Counted from the first letter of the stretch, positions 1-8,390 are shown. The stretch is DNA of 35,742 bases from Verrucomicrobiales bacterium (GCA_029210205.1 JARGOD010000050.1:1-35742); one strand, 5' to 3'. The notes: generated from the letters alone by a model not told the origin. Numbers and translations are program-made.

Positions 1-2930
1 GGCAATTCGGCTTTTTCGAGGCGATGCTTTACCAGTCGCATCCAGACCTCGACCTGCGAATTCGCAACTTCGCGTGGTCTGCTGATGAGGTCGATCTGCA
101 GCCTCGCCCTGATAATTTTGCAACGGTCGTTCAGCACCTGAGCCGTGAAGAAGCGGATGTCATCTTTGCCGCCTTCGGCTACAACGAGTCTTTTGCAGGG
201 CAGGAAGCGATTCCGGCCTTTCGGGAACGACTTGCTGCCTATCTCTCGGAAATGAAGCGCTCGCTTTTCAACGGGGAAACGGGACCTCGGATCGTGCTCA
301 TTTCACCAATCGCGAACGAGGACATAGCCTCTGTCCCCGGCGCGACGATGAACAATGAGCGTCTTGCGCTCTATACCGAATCGATGCGGGAAGTCGCCGC
401 CGAAATGGAGGTCGGATTTGCTGATGTCTTTGCTGCGACCCGCACTGCTTTCGACGATCCGGGCAGCGATCTCACGATCAACGGGGCTCATTTGACAAAG
501 CAGGGCTACGAAGTTTTCGCGAGCCAGTTGTTCAGCGAGAGCTTTGATACATCTCCGCCGCAGGTAAACGAGGAGCTTCGCGAAATCGTTGTGGACAAGA
601 ACCGCCAGTATCAGCGCCGTTACCGTCCAGTGAATTCCTTCTACTACACGGGTGGGCGGAAAAAAGACTACGGCTACCTCGATTTCCTTCCTGCGATGCG
701 GAATTTTGAACTCATGACCGCGAATCGCGAGGCTGCGATCCATGCTCTTGCGAAAGATCCTGCGGCAGAAGTAACGGTCGACGATTCCAAGATTCCAGAA
801 CTCGATTCCGTTGTCGAAGCGCGTGGTGCGAATGAGTGGATGTCTCCGGCCGATGAGTTGGCTGCGTTTGAAATCGACCCCCGCTTTGAAGTGAACGCCT
901 TTGCGACCGAGGAGGAGTTCCCCGAGATCGCCTGTCCCGTCGCAATGAAATGGGATGGTCGCGGGCGGCTCTGGGTAAGCACTTCACGGACCTACCCACA
1001 CGTCTATCCTGGCGATGAGCCTGCGGATACCATTGTGATACTGGAGGACACCGATAAGGACGGGAAGGCTGATAAATGCACGACCTTTGCCGAAGGCCTC
1101 CACATTCCGTTGTCCTTCGTTCTCACTGAAAACGGGTGCTACGTTTCGGACCAGCCGCATTTGCTCTTGCTGGAGGATCTTGATGGGGATGACAAAGCGG
1201 ACCGTCGCACGCAGGTTCTAACAGGATTTGGAACCGAGGATAGTCATCACTCATTGCATGACTTCGTCTGGACTCCTGATGGTGACCTTGTTTTTCGAGA
1301 ATCAATTTTCCACAACTCGCAGGTCGAGACTGCTTATGGTCCGGTCCGCGCGAAGAACTCTGCCTGGTTTCGCTACACACCCCGCACCCAGCGACTCATT
1401 TCATTTGGCAGTTACCCGAACACGAATCCCTGGGGCGTGACATTCGACGACTGGGGGAACCACATTGCGAGCCATCCTATTTTCGCGTCAGCATTTCATG
1501 CCCTGAATCCTCCCTATCCGGAGCAGCAACCCAAAGCGGCAGGGATTCCTGCTTACTCAGGCGTCTGTGGTCATGAGTTCGTTGACTTCGCGATGTGGCC
1601 CGAAGAGATGCAGGGCGGCATGGTCAAGGTCCGCTACAAGCCGACGAACCGTGTCGAGTTTCACAAGTGGGTCAGGAAAGGAGATCACTACACGGAGGAG
1701 TATGTGAGTGATCTGATTTTCTCCAGTAATCTCAGTTTTATCCCTGTCGACCTGCGCTTTGGGCCCCGTGGTGCCATGTATATCTGCGACTGGTACAATC
1801 CGGTGAAGGGTCACGCTCAGTATTCCCTTCGTGATCCGAGGCGGGATCGTGAGTCAGGTCGTATTTGGCGGATCGTTCCGAAAGGAACTGAATTGCAAGA
1901 TCCACCAATGATTGCTGAGGCTCCCATTACGACGCTGCTCGATAACCTCAAGCGCTCTGAATACCGCTATCGCTACTGGAGTAAACGTGAGCTGCAGTTC
2001 AGAGATCCTGAAGCAGTCGTGAGCTCTCTGGATGAGTGGGTCGCAGGTCTCGACACTTCGGCTGAGCGCTTCGATCATCATCGCCTTGAAGCTCTCTGGG
2101 CCTATCGTCGAGCCGGGGCCTACCCAGCCGAAATTGTCTCTTCTCTTTTAGAGTCGCCGATAGCTGACGCTCGTGCCGCAGCAACAAAACAACTTCGCTA
2201 TGGGCAGGAAGCGTTCTCTGACGGTGGCCTCGGCTTACTTGCGAAAGCTGCCTCCGACGAGGATGGCATCGTTAAAATGGAAGCTGTGATCGCGGCTACC
2301 TATCTCGGATCGAAAGAGGCGCTCCAGGCAGTGGCTCCTGTGTATGAGGGCTCGAATGACGCTCATTTGAAGTTTGCGGCGCATACCGCTCTCATCTCGG
2401 AAGCTTTAGTCGATCATTGGAAGGATGACGAAGCCTTTGCTAAGGCATTCCCCTCCATTCCTGCATCATACCAGAACTGGGGGAAACACGAGAAGTTGGC
2501 TTCTTCACTGAGTCGAAGAACGGCTCAGGACTCGGGGTTTGATAGCCAGAAAGACCTTTTCACGATCGAAATCAATTGTGTGCCTGAGCGGATGATGTTT
2601 GACGTGACCTCATTCACCGTGAAAGCGGGACAGCCTGTGAAGTTGGTGCTGCTTAATCCTGACGCAACTCAGCATAATCTTGTGATTGTGGAACCGGGGG
2701 CTGCTGAGGAAATAGGAATGGCTGGAAACGAGATGGCCAAAGATCCGAAAGGACTTTCGAAGGGGTTTATACCAAAGAGTAAGAAAATTCTCCATCACAC
2801 GAAGCTTCTCGAACCTGATACAGCCGAAGTGCTTCGCTTCAAAGCTCCAAAGAAGCCGGGCGTTTACCCATACCTATGCACTTTTCCCGGACATTGGATC
2901 ATCATGAAAGGGGAAATGACGGTGGAGTAG
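1..2930 (+). CDS. SGNH hydrolase / PVC-type membrane-bound dehydrogenase / cupredoxin fusion (5' partial)
   Basis: The reading frame is open to the first base, so the N-terminus lies outside the window. Numbering from the Met at nt 24, residues 1-170 are the end of an SGNH/GDSL hydrolase (GYNES at 52-56, NGAHLT with His156). Residues about 290-620 are a propeller-type dehydrogenase domain of the PVC group, with a calcium-site-like DTDKDGKADK. Helical HEAT-like sequence fills about 640-830. Residues about 850-968 are an azurin/plastocyanin-like domain with a full type-1 copper set: His884, Cys952, His957, Met961. I see no CxxCH, so the haem c domain common in these proteins is absent from the visible part. 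A secreted sugar or alcohol oxidase/hydrolase passing electrons to copper is an inference; the substrate is unknown. The domain order is well supported, the enzymatic role is not. Confidence 0.85.
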   Translation, partial: QFGFFEAMLYQSHPDLDLRIRNFAWSADEVDLQPRPDNFATVVQHLSREEADVIFAAFGYNESFAGQEAIPAFRERLAAYLSEMKRSLFNGETGPRIVLISPIANEDIASVPGATMNNERLALYTESMREVAAEMEVGFADVFAATRTAFDDPGSDLTINGAHLTKQGYEVFASQLFSESFDTSPPQVNEELREIVVDKNRQYQRRYRPVNSFYYTGGRKKDYGYLDFLPAMRNFELMTANREAAIHALAKDPAAEVTVDDSKIPELDSVVEARGANEWMSPADELAAFEIDPRFEVNAFATEEEFPEIACPVAMKWDGRGRLWVSTSRTYPHVYPGDEPADTIVILEDTDKDGKADKCTTFAEGLHIPLSFVLTENGCYVSDQPHLLLLEDLDGDDKADRRTQVLTGFGTEDSHHSLHDFVWTPDGDLVFRESIFHNSQVETAYGPVRAKNSAWFRYTPRTQRLISFGSYPNTNPWGVTFDDWGNHIASHPIFASAFHALNPPYPEQQPKAAGIPAYSGVCGHEFVDFAMWPEEMQGGMVKVRYKPTNRVEFHKWVRKGDHYTEEYVSDLIFSSNLSFIPVDLRFGPRGAMYICDWYNPVKGHAQYSLRDPRRDRESGRIWRIVPKGTELQDPPMIAEAPITTLLDNLKRSEYRYRYWSKRELQFRDPEAVVSSLDEWVAGLDTSAERFDHHRLEALWAYRRAGAYPAEIVSSLLESPIADARAAATKQLRYGQEAFSDGGLGLLAKAASDEDGIVKMEAVIAATYLGSKEALQAVAPVYEGSNDAHLKFAAHTALISEALVDHWKDDEAFAKAFPSIPASYQNWGKHEKLASSLSRRTAQDSGFDSQKDLFTIEINCVPERMMFDVTSFTVKAGQPVKLVLLNPDATQHNLVIVEPGAAEEIGMAGNEMAKDPKGLSKGFIPKSKKILHHTKLLEPDTAEVLRFKAPKKPGVYPYLCTFPGHWIIMKGEMTVE

Positions 2931-3014
2931 GCTCTCGGTGCAATGCAGTAGCTATTCTTGTTCCCGGAGTGAAAGGCCCCGCGAAGGCCTGAAGGCGCCT
3001 GCTCCAGCAGTCAT

Positions 3015-3049
3015 GAAATTCCCGTAATCTCCACTGATTGCGGAATTTC
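3015..3049. other. Inverted repeat between the dehydrogenase and the pseudogene
   Basis: GAAATTCC (3015-3022) pairs perfectly with GGAATTTC (3042-3049), and AATC/GATT extends the stem after a small bulge. No T-run follows, so it is not a convincing intrinsic terminator. It could be a processing hairpin or an operator for the decayed downstream gene. Confidence 0.3.
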
Positions 3050-3077
3050 GAAAACCACGCTGGCGGCTTTATCTTTC

Positions 3078-3459
3078 GTGAGTTTGAAAGCGACGTTCAC
3101 ACTCATTGCTCTTTTATCGTTAGTTTCTTCTGCGGCTCTCGCGCAGGCGTTCAACGATTTCGGCTCAGAGACCGGATTGCCAATTATTGAAGAAGCTGCT
3201 CGCAGATCTCAGTATCCCTGAGTCTTCTCAAGTCCTCGTTTTTTCTCAGACAAGTCTTCAGAAAGATCTCATTGGGCCGGATAACCCGCGAGCCATGTAA
3301 TTTAATGAGGACATTCACCTAGCCTGGATGCCCGGAGGAAAGGTCGAGGTCATCTCATTCGATCCCGAAACCGGGGGCAGGTTTTTCATCGAAGTTCCAC
3401 CGAAAGAGCCGGAAGGCAGTTTCCCGCCCTCCGGCTCAGACTATGGCAAAGAAATTTAG
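3078..3459 (+). pseudogene. Decayed secreted protein gene (one frameshift, one nonsense codon)
   Basis: A GTG at 3078 opens a clear signal peptide (SLKATFTLIALLSL then SSAALAQA), and this frame runs to a TGA at 3219-3221. Near 3190 the coding signal moves to the +1 frame (KKLLADLSIPESSQVLVFSQ), which is cut by TAA at 3298-3300 and then continues (FNEDIHLAWMPGGKVEVI) to TAG at 3457-3459. From memory, the pattern SSQVLVFSKTS...PRALYFND...GWV starts a family of secreted planctomycete and verrucomicrobial proteins that usually continue into a haem-binding region. The TAA sits exactly where that family has Tyr, so TAT to TAA is a likely cause. The haem-binding part is missing, so the 3' end is also truncated. 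No other gene lies in 2931-3469. The decay is seen directly; the family link is recalled and not checked. Confidence 0.65.
3406..3437 (-). terminator. Possible terminator of the glycosyltransferase transcript
   Basis: GAGCCGGAAGGC (3406-3417) and GCCCTCCGGCTC (3426-3437) form a 12-bp stem with one G-T wobble and an 8-base loop. On the minus strand it starts 33 bases past the glycosyltransferase stop but is followed only by TTT then CGG, so termination strength is uncertain. It lies within the 3' end of the pseudogene. Confidence 0.45.
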
Positions 3460-3469
3460 CGCGTCGTCT

Positions 3470-4852
3470 TTAAGAAACCGCGACGCTCCTACGAATCAAA
3501 TTGTCGAGGATCGCGACGCGATCGAAATTGAGAGCAAATTCACGGGCGCGTTGTGAGAGTTCGAGACGCTCTTCCTCGGTCATGAAGAATGCCTTATTCA
3601 GACACTCCCGGAGCTCACTCACATTGCCGGCACCATGCTCGAGGCAGTGACCACCGGTCGCTTCCGGAATGCCGCCGGTTCTCGTGGTGATTACAGGTCC
3701 GGGACCGCCTGCAAGCATCTTCTCAGCAACAGCGATACCGAAGGTTTCGATAAACTCCGGCTTCGGTTTGCTGGGAAGACAATAGGCGAAGGAGCAATGC
3801 ATGAGCACACCCTTTTCCTCATCGCTGACATCATCGAGGACTCGAATGTTGGAATCGGTTGCTGACATTCTCTGGATCTCTTCCTTCATCGGACCGTTTC
3901 CGCAAATGATGAGCTTTTTCTGCCCGTAAAGCTCGCTGGATTTGTAAGCTTCAATGAGATCATCAACCCCCTTGGCGGGAGCGATCCTCGAAAGAAACAT
4001 AACGTAGCCATCTTGCTCAAGTTCGCGGGCTTCCATGATTTCACTTATACGAGTGGTGTCATCGGCAATCGATGTGTAGGCGCTCGTGTCGATCGCCGGG
4101 AAACTGATCTCCACACGTTCTCTGAGACGGTCTGCAAAATCGGTTCCCATTTCCGCGTCGACCTTGTGGCCGGCATCGACGATCATGTCTTTGGTAAACT
4201 GGCTGACCGCAACCGGGAGGTCATGGTGTAGATAGTTGGAAAGAACCATTTGGGCGGCTCCGGTTTGGCCTGCGGCGAGAGCATTCGTGACCACATTGGT
4301 TATGTCTGAGCCGACTGCCTCACCCACGGTGAGGACGTTTGGTTGCTTCTTAAGACCTCGAAAACTGTCAATCGCGTTGATCACCATCTGGCCGTGGGGT
4401 ACGAGGTAAAGATCCATGATCATCGTTTTTCCCGGTAGTTTGTGGAGGAGGTCGACGAGCTGTCCACTGATTGCGTATCCTAGACGGCCATCGAGAACTT
4501 TGTAGTCGCCAATCGGCTCCGGACGATCGACTTCAATGCCCTCGGAGTAGACGGAAATGGTATCGAGCGGCTTAAGCGGAAGTCCGCTGTTCTGAAGGGT
4601 CTCGATCGGGTAACTTACGATGTGTACGGACTTGAATCCGCGCGCGATTGCCGCTTCGGCAAGGTTTCGAGCTTCGGTCGAGTGCCCGCAGATAATTGGG
4701 TCTGCGCGAACAACGAGGATGAGGTTGTTCACTTCCTGATCGGATGAAATCTGGCCAGTGTATGAGTCGATGGTTGGGTCGCTGGAGTTGAGCATGAAGT
4801 CAATTGGTGGGAGTTTCAGATCGCCACCAATCGAACGCACTTTGCGTGCCAA
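3470..4852 (-). CDS. GT4-family glycosyltransferase (group 1)
   Basis: The 460-residue protein has the C-terminal Rossmann half of a GT-B retaining glycosyltransferase: FLSRIAPAKGVDDLIEAY, then ICGNGPMKEEI, then the GT4 E-x7-E signature ETFGIAVAE (Glu369 and Glu377) and TRTGGIPEATGG for the nucleotide-sugar site. The N-terminal half is less typical. There are no membrane segments, so it is probably cytoplasmic or peripheral. The frame starts with TTG at 4852; an ATG at 4795 would remove 19 residues and is a real alternative, and neither has a good ribosome site. It is the last of three minus-strand genes, 48 bases after the GH92 gene, suggesting co-transcription. Donor and acceptor cannot be told from the sequence. 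Confidence 0.85.
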   Translation of the reverse strand: MARKVRSIGGDLKLPPIDFMLNSSDPTIDSYTGQISSDQEVNNLILVVRADPIICGHSTEARNLAEAAIARGFKSVHIVSYPIETLQNSGLPLKPLDTISVYSEGIEVDRPEPIGDYKVLDGRLGYAISGQLVDLLHKLPGKTMIMDLYLVPHGQMVINAIDSFRGLKKQPNVLTVGEAVGSDITNVVTNALAAGQTGAAQMVLSNYLHHDLPVAVSQFTKDMIVDAGHKVDAEMGTDFADRLRERVEISFPAIDTSAYTSIADDTTRISEIMEARELEQDGYVMFLSRIAPAKGVDDLIEAYKSSELYGQKKLIICGNGPMKEEIQRMSATDSNIRVLDDVSDEEKGVLMHCSFAYCLPSKPKPEFIETFGIAVAEKMLAGGPGPVITTRTGGIPEATGGHCLEHGAGNVSELRECLNKAFFMTEEERLELSQRAREFALNFDRVAILDNLIRRSVAVS

Positions 4853-4900
4853 CTTAGATTTCTTTAAGAAAAGTAAATCATTTCTGACGTAGCAAATCCG

Positions 4901-7075
4901 TTACATAACAAAGGATGGAGGTCGCGTTTCATTTGCCCAATCTGACGGCTCAGAACCCATTTCCAAGACAAGCGAAGCTTCGGCGGAAAACTCCGAGAGC
5001 TTGAGATAGCAGCGATCGAGAGGCTTACCGTTGAGCCACGCTTTCTGCACGTAATAATGGTCCGGTGCCTGATTGAGCGCCGTTACGGTGAAGTCACCGC
5101 CGTGTAGTTTGAGTGAAGCTTTTTCAAAAATCGGGCTGCCGATGAGCATGATCGGAAGACCTGTCACGGGGAAGATCCCGATGGCACTCCAAACATACCA
5201 GGAGGAAAGCCCGCCTGAATCATCGTTTCCGGGAAGACCGCCTTTCCCGGTCGTGAATTGATATCTCATCACCTTGCGCACCACTTCTGCAGTCCGGTCA
5301 TGCCTTCCCGCAAAGAGGTAGGCGTAAGGGGACTCCATGTCGGGTTCATTGTTGAGGCCCTCAAAATGGTGAACGACTTGGTCGGGTTCGGGATCTTTGA
5401 AGCCGAAAAACAGATCCAGCAACTCGACAAACCGTTTCTCACCACCCGCGAGTTTGATGCGGCCAACCATATCGTGAATGAAACGGAAAGAATAGTTCCA
5501 GTATTCGCCTTCGTAGTAGTCGGAGTCTTCGCTGAGAAGACCTGTCTCGGGGTCAAAAGCATTCACCCAATAGTGTGAGAGGGGGATACTTTTGTCGTAG
5601 ATCACCTGATCACCTGTGCGCTTCGCCATTTGGGAAATACACCAGTTTGCAAAGGCAAGATCGAGGGTATGCGAGAGTGGCTCCACAACATGATTTCGGG
5701 CGAACTCAGCGAATTTGCCGCCGCGACCTTTTCCACTCAAACTTGTTCTCCAAAGGAGCATCAGGACCTCGTCCCAGTTTGCTTCGACTCCCCGCATTTG
5801 TGCGTCGGTTAGAATCATATGGCACAAACCCGTCGCCTGCTTCGCAAACCGCTCCGGTGCGTTATCCATCAAGTAACTGATCGGGAAAGAGCCTTCGCGT
5901 CGAGCAACGCCGACAAGGAATTTTACAAAATCGGCTCCAAGCTGGGGCCAGAAAGTCATCAGCAGTGGAAGCTGCGTTTTGTAAAGATCCCAGAGAGTGG
6001 AAAGATCAAAAAAGAAGGGGCCCGGTTCCGGAGAGAAGGGGCTTTCATCCATGAAGTCGCCCGGCTTGATCGTTGAATGGTAAAAGGCAGAATAGAAAAT
6101 TTCTTTGGCTTCCTCGTCACCACCTTCAACTTCGATGCGGGAAAGAATCGATTCCCAGATCTCATCGATTTCACCTTGAACCTCGCCGAAGGGAAGTGAC
6201 TCCCGCATCCGAATTGCTTCGCCGGGTCGCTCCGCGGTGTGGAGGGAGAAACCAATCCGAATCTCGACCGTGCTTCCCGGCTCGGCCGCTTCGAACCAGA
6301 TTCCGTAGGAGCCTTTTGATTCACGCGTTTCCTTGAGAGGTTTGAATTCACCCTCAGAGGAAACCATTTCACCGTTCTCCCAGAATCCTGAGTTCTTGAC
6401 TGGTGTCGTGACTTTGGCGTGGAAGTAGAAGGGAATTCCTTCGATGGTGACACAGCCTTCGCAGGTAGTGGAATCGATGAATCGCGCCCGGGATTTCTCC
6501 GGGTAGGTTTTCATGCCTTCAATGAGGAGGCCGCCTGAAGTGAAGTCGATCACGACTTTACCGGTCACTTCAGGGGGGAAGCTGTAGCGATGAAGAGCCG
6601 TCCTCTTCGTGCACGTCACTTCAAAGTCGACTCCAGATTCAGCGAATCTGCCAGTGTAGAGCCCGGGTCTCGAAGTTTCATTCTCAAGGAGATAACGGGA
6701 ACCGACCCCCTCAAGCCCCGCCCCGGTTAGAGGTGTCGTCAGAAAGTAGTTGTAGTACATTCGGATTCTGCCAGTCCCTGATTGCTGAAAATGGGCAATT
6801 CCGAGGGCGGTATGATCGTCGAAGAGGGTTTCGGGCTCATCCCCGGAAAGTGAAACCGCGTAACGCCCATATCCGGTAACATAAGCACCGGAGTAGGCGC
6901 AGACGGAAATCATTCCGAATGGCATAGTCACGCCGGGATGGGTATTCCCGATCGGCGGTTTGGCGCACCACCATTTTGCCGCAAGCTCGTCGGGTTCTGG
7001 AAGCCGGGCGGGCTCGCATCCGAGGAATGGATCGACCCAGTCAGTCAGTCGTTTTTTCTCAAAGGGATTTGGCAT
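4901..7075 (-). CDS. GH92 family alpha-mannosidase-like glycoside hydrolase
   Basis: This 724-residue protein has the hallmarks of GH92, a family of calcium-dependent inverting exo-alpha-mannosidases: N-terminal WVDPFLG and GNTHPGVTMPFGM, NNEPDM with Glu577 as the likely general acid, PGNDDSGGLSSWYVWSAIG with Asp618/Asp619 as the likely base residues, and FPVTGLPIMLIGSP. Length is normal for the family. Most GH92 enzymes are exported, but this one starts MPNPFEKKRLTDW with no signal peptide or lipobox. No in-frame upstream ATG with a signal sequence is visible in the 104 bases before it. It lies between a PanB-like gene and a GT4 gene on the same strand, without transporter or SusC/D-like genes. 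Cytoplasmic location is inferred; linkage specificity is unknown. Confidence 0.93.
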   Translation of the reverse strand: MPNPFEKKRLTDWVDPFLGCEPARLPEPDELAAKWWCAKPPIGNTHPGVTMPFGMISVCAYSGAYVTGYGRYAVSLSGDEPETLFDDHTALGIAHFQQSGTGRIRMYYNYFLTTPLTGAGLEGVGSRYLLENETSRPGLYTGRFAESGVDFEVTCTKRTALHRYSFPPEVTGKVVIDFTSGGLLIEGMKTYPEKSRARFIDSTTCEGCVTIEGIPFYFHAKVTTPVKNSGFWENGEMVSSEGEFKPLKETRESKGSYGIWFEAAEPGSTVEIRIGFSLHTAERPGEAIRMRESLPFGEVQGEIDEIWESILSRIEVEGGDEEAKEIFYSAFYHSTIKPGDFMDESPFSPEPGPFFFDLSTLWDLYKTQLPLLMTFWPQLGADFVKFLVGVARREGSFPISYLMDNAPERFAKQATGLCHMILTDAQMRGVEANWDEVLMLLWRTSLSGKGRGGKFAEFARNHVVEPLSHTLDLAFANWCISQMAKRTGDQVIYDKSIPLSHYWVNAFDPETGLLSEDSDYYEGEYWNYSFRFIHDMVGRIKLAGGEKRFVELLDLFFGFKDPEPDQVVHHFEGLNNEPDMESPYAYLFAGRHDRTAEVVRKVMRYQFTTGKGGLPGNDDSGGLSSWYVWSAIGIFPVTGLPIMLIGSPIFEKASLKLHGGDFTVTALNQAPDHYYVQKAWLNGKPLDRCYLKLSEFSAEASLVLEMGSEPSDWANETRPPSFVM

Positions 7076-7179
7076 GCGGTGAGAGGTGGGGACTCATCAA
7101 TTCAGCAAAATGAAGGCCAACACGGCGAAGAATCGTGACCGCTGGTTGATGATCAGGCAGTCCTGCGGGTTCAAAGCAG

Positions 7180-7995
7180 TTACTCAGCCTCTTCTGCTCT
7201 GGCGAGAAATGACTCCCACTCATCAGGTTTCATCTGCACGAGATGTTCTTCGCCGGGAAACTGCCCTTTTGACACATCAAGCGCATACTCTTTGAATGCT
7301 GAAACGCGCTCTTCTTGAAGCCTTGCATATTCTGCCCGAAAATTGCGGTAGGCCTTCGCATGCCGGGGAAGTCGCTCATCGTAGTCTCCGAGGATGTCAT
7401 CAGAAAAAAGGAACTGCGTATCACATCCAGTGCCACTTCCAAGTGACATGAGCAGCATGGTCGTCTTCGACGCGAGGTAGCCTGCCAACTGATGAGGAAC
7501 CACTTCAAGCTCTGCAGCATACGCCCCCGCACTCTCCAGTTCCTTCATGCGGCCATACAGTTCGCCTGCTTCTTCGGCTGTTTTCCCGATTGCCCGATAG
7601 CCTGTCCAGGTAACGTGACGAGGGACAAGTCCGAGGTGGCCAACAACAGGTATGCCCTCCCGTGCCATTCCCTCGATGATGTGTGGACTAGCAGAGCAAT
7701 AGACCGAACTTGCACCTGCTTCGAGGGCCTGAAATCCGATGCGAATCGCCTCTTCACGACTCGCCAACCCGTGTGGAGTCGCTCCCGATAGAAAGCTGGT
7801 TGGGGCGGCTTCAACGAGAAGAGGGAGGCGGGCCTGTGCTTCGGGGGAATCGTAGCTACAACTGAGAAGGTCGAGCCCGGCCTCTTCAGCGGCCGCGGCT
7901 TCGTCAGGCGACTTCACATGAATGTGGGTAAGGACTCGCTTTCCTTTCAGCTCTTGCAGATCGTAAACGGTGTATTTTTTTCGGGGGCGAAGCAT
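7180..7995 (-). CDS. PanB-like protein (ketopantoate hydroxymethyltransferase superfamily), divergent
   Basis: The 271 residues align by eye with PanB, which adds a hydroxymethyl group to 2-oxoisovalerate in pantothenate synthesis. Conserved parts are IPVVGHLGLVPRH (115-127), LEVVP (163-167, with Glu164 at the PanB active-site Glu position) and GSGTGCDTQFLFSDDILGDY (186-205). The two metal-binding Asp motifs of PanB are gone: GDSLG is replaced by SCSYDS (45-50) and the DxPF motif by SGATPHG (70-76). The catalytic Lys region reads GASSVYCSASPH. It therefore probably does not do the canonical reaction and may be another member of the PEP mutase/isocitrate lyase-type TIM barrels. It is first of three minus-strand genes with GH92 and GT4. 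A perfect hairpin lies 14 bases upstream of its ATG. Confidence 0.7.
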   Translation of the reverse strand: MLRPRKKYTVYDLQELKGKRVLTHIHVKSPDEAAAAEEAGLDLLSCSYDSPEAQARLPLLVEAAPTSFLSGATPHGLASREEAIRIGFQALEAGASSVYCSASPHIIEGMAREGIPVVGHLGLVPRHVTWTGYRAIGKTAEEAGELYGRMKELESAGAYAAELEVVPHQLAGYLASKTTMLLMSLGSGTGCDTQFLFSDDILGDYDERLPRHAKAYRNFRAEYARLQEERVSAFKEYALDVSKGQFPGEEHLVQMKPDEWESFLARAEEAE

Positions 7996-8005
7996 ACTGC
8001 CCGCC

Positions 8006-8040
8006 AGTCAACAGGGTTGAGTAAAGGAGTCAACCCTGTT
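8006..8040. repeat. Repeated hairpin element, copy 1
   Basis: AACAGGGTTGA (8010-8020) pairs perfectly with TCAACCCTGTT (8030-8040) around a 9-base loop. The left arm with its flank, AGTCAACAGGGTTGA (8006-8020), recurs exactly at 26551-26565, where it also forms a perfect hairpin with a different loop. Both copies lie just past a minus-strand terminator and upstream of a minus-strand start codon, here 14 bases before the PanB-like ATG. Confidence 0.75.
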
Positions 8041-8089
8041 TGGTTTGAAAACCGCTCGGAAAAGCGGGACGAAGCGACGGGGAAACAAA

Positions 8090-8115
8090 AAAGGCGACTG
8101 TTACCAGTCGCCTTT
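8090..8115 (-). terminator. Rho-independent terminator of the YRG-repeat genes
   Basis: AAAGGCGACTG (8090-8100), a TTAC loop and CAGTCGCCTTT (8105-8115) make a perfect 11-bp stem. On the minus strand it is followed by a T-rich run, 33 bases past the stop of the gene at 8149. It separates the YRG-repeat pair from the PanB-like operon. Confidence 0.85.
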
Positions 8116-8148
8116 AAAGTCGTTTGGAACTGAATTGTTCCTTACGTT

Positions 8149-8337
8149 TTAAACGTCCACTTCGCCTTCGGCTCCGCGATACTTAACGTTTTCTTTGTGA
8201 GACTCGTGCCCGATCTCGACATCGCCTTCGGCTCCGCGATACTGAACATGCTCAGTGTGCTTGCCTTCTTTCATCTGCTTAGTGGAATCGGACTGATCTG
8301 TTTCATTTCCACGATATTTGATTTTGTCGTCGCTCAT
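8149..8337 (-). CDS. Small YRG-repeat protein A (DUF4278-like)
   Basis: This is a 62-residue acidic, hydrophilic protein with no signal peptide and no Cys. It carries three YRG motifs at residues 8-10, 33-35 and 53-55; the last two sit in near-identical blocks (YRGAEGDVEIGHESHKENV then YRGAEGEVDV). The repeat shows in the DNA: 22 of 23 bases match between 8161-8183 and 8221-8243, exactly 60 bases apart. The N-terminal KIKYRG recalls DUF4278, small proteins known mostly from cyanobacteria whose function is not established. It lies 53 bases downstream of a paralogue of the same length with the YRG motifs at identical positions. The pair is probably one transcript ending at the 8090-8115 terminator. 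Function unknown. Confidence 0.75.
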   Translation of the reverse strand: MSDDKIKYRGNETDQSDSTKQMKEGKHTEHVQYRGAEGDVEIGHESHKENVKYRGAEGEVDV

Positions 8338-8347
8338 AATATTGGTT

Positions 8348-8368
8348 GGTTTTTGGTTTTTGGTTTTC
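8348..8368. repeat. GGTTTTT heptamer repeat in the 5' leader of YRG protein A
   Basis: Three tandem heptamers (GGTTTTT, GGTTTTT, GGTTTTC) lie 10 bases upstream of the start codon at 8337. On the minus strand they give an A/C-only leader ending ACCAACCAA. The same AACCAACCAA string lies upstream of the paralogue, so the leader may have been copied with the gene. Confidence 0.5.
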
Positions 8369-8390
8369 GTTTAGTTGGGTTGTCGTTGAA

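Noticed and set aside
2958-3000. GC-rich AGGCC/GGCCT stem after the dehydrogenase as its terminator
   Set aside because: The stem is only five base pairs and no T-run follows.
7180-7995. Calling this gene panB
   Set aside because: The metal-binding Asp motifs and the Lys region of true PanB are replaced, so the symbol would imply an unsupported function.
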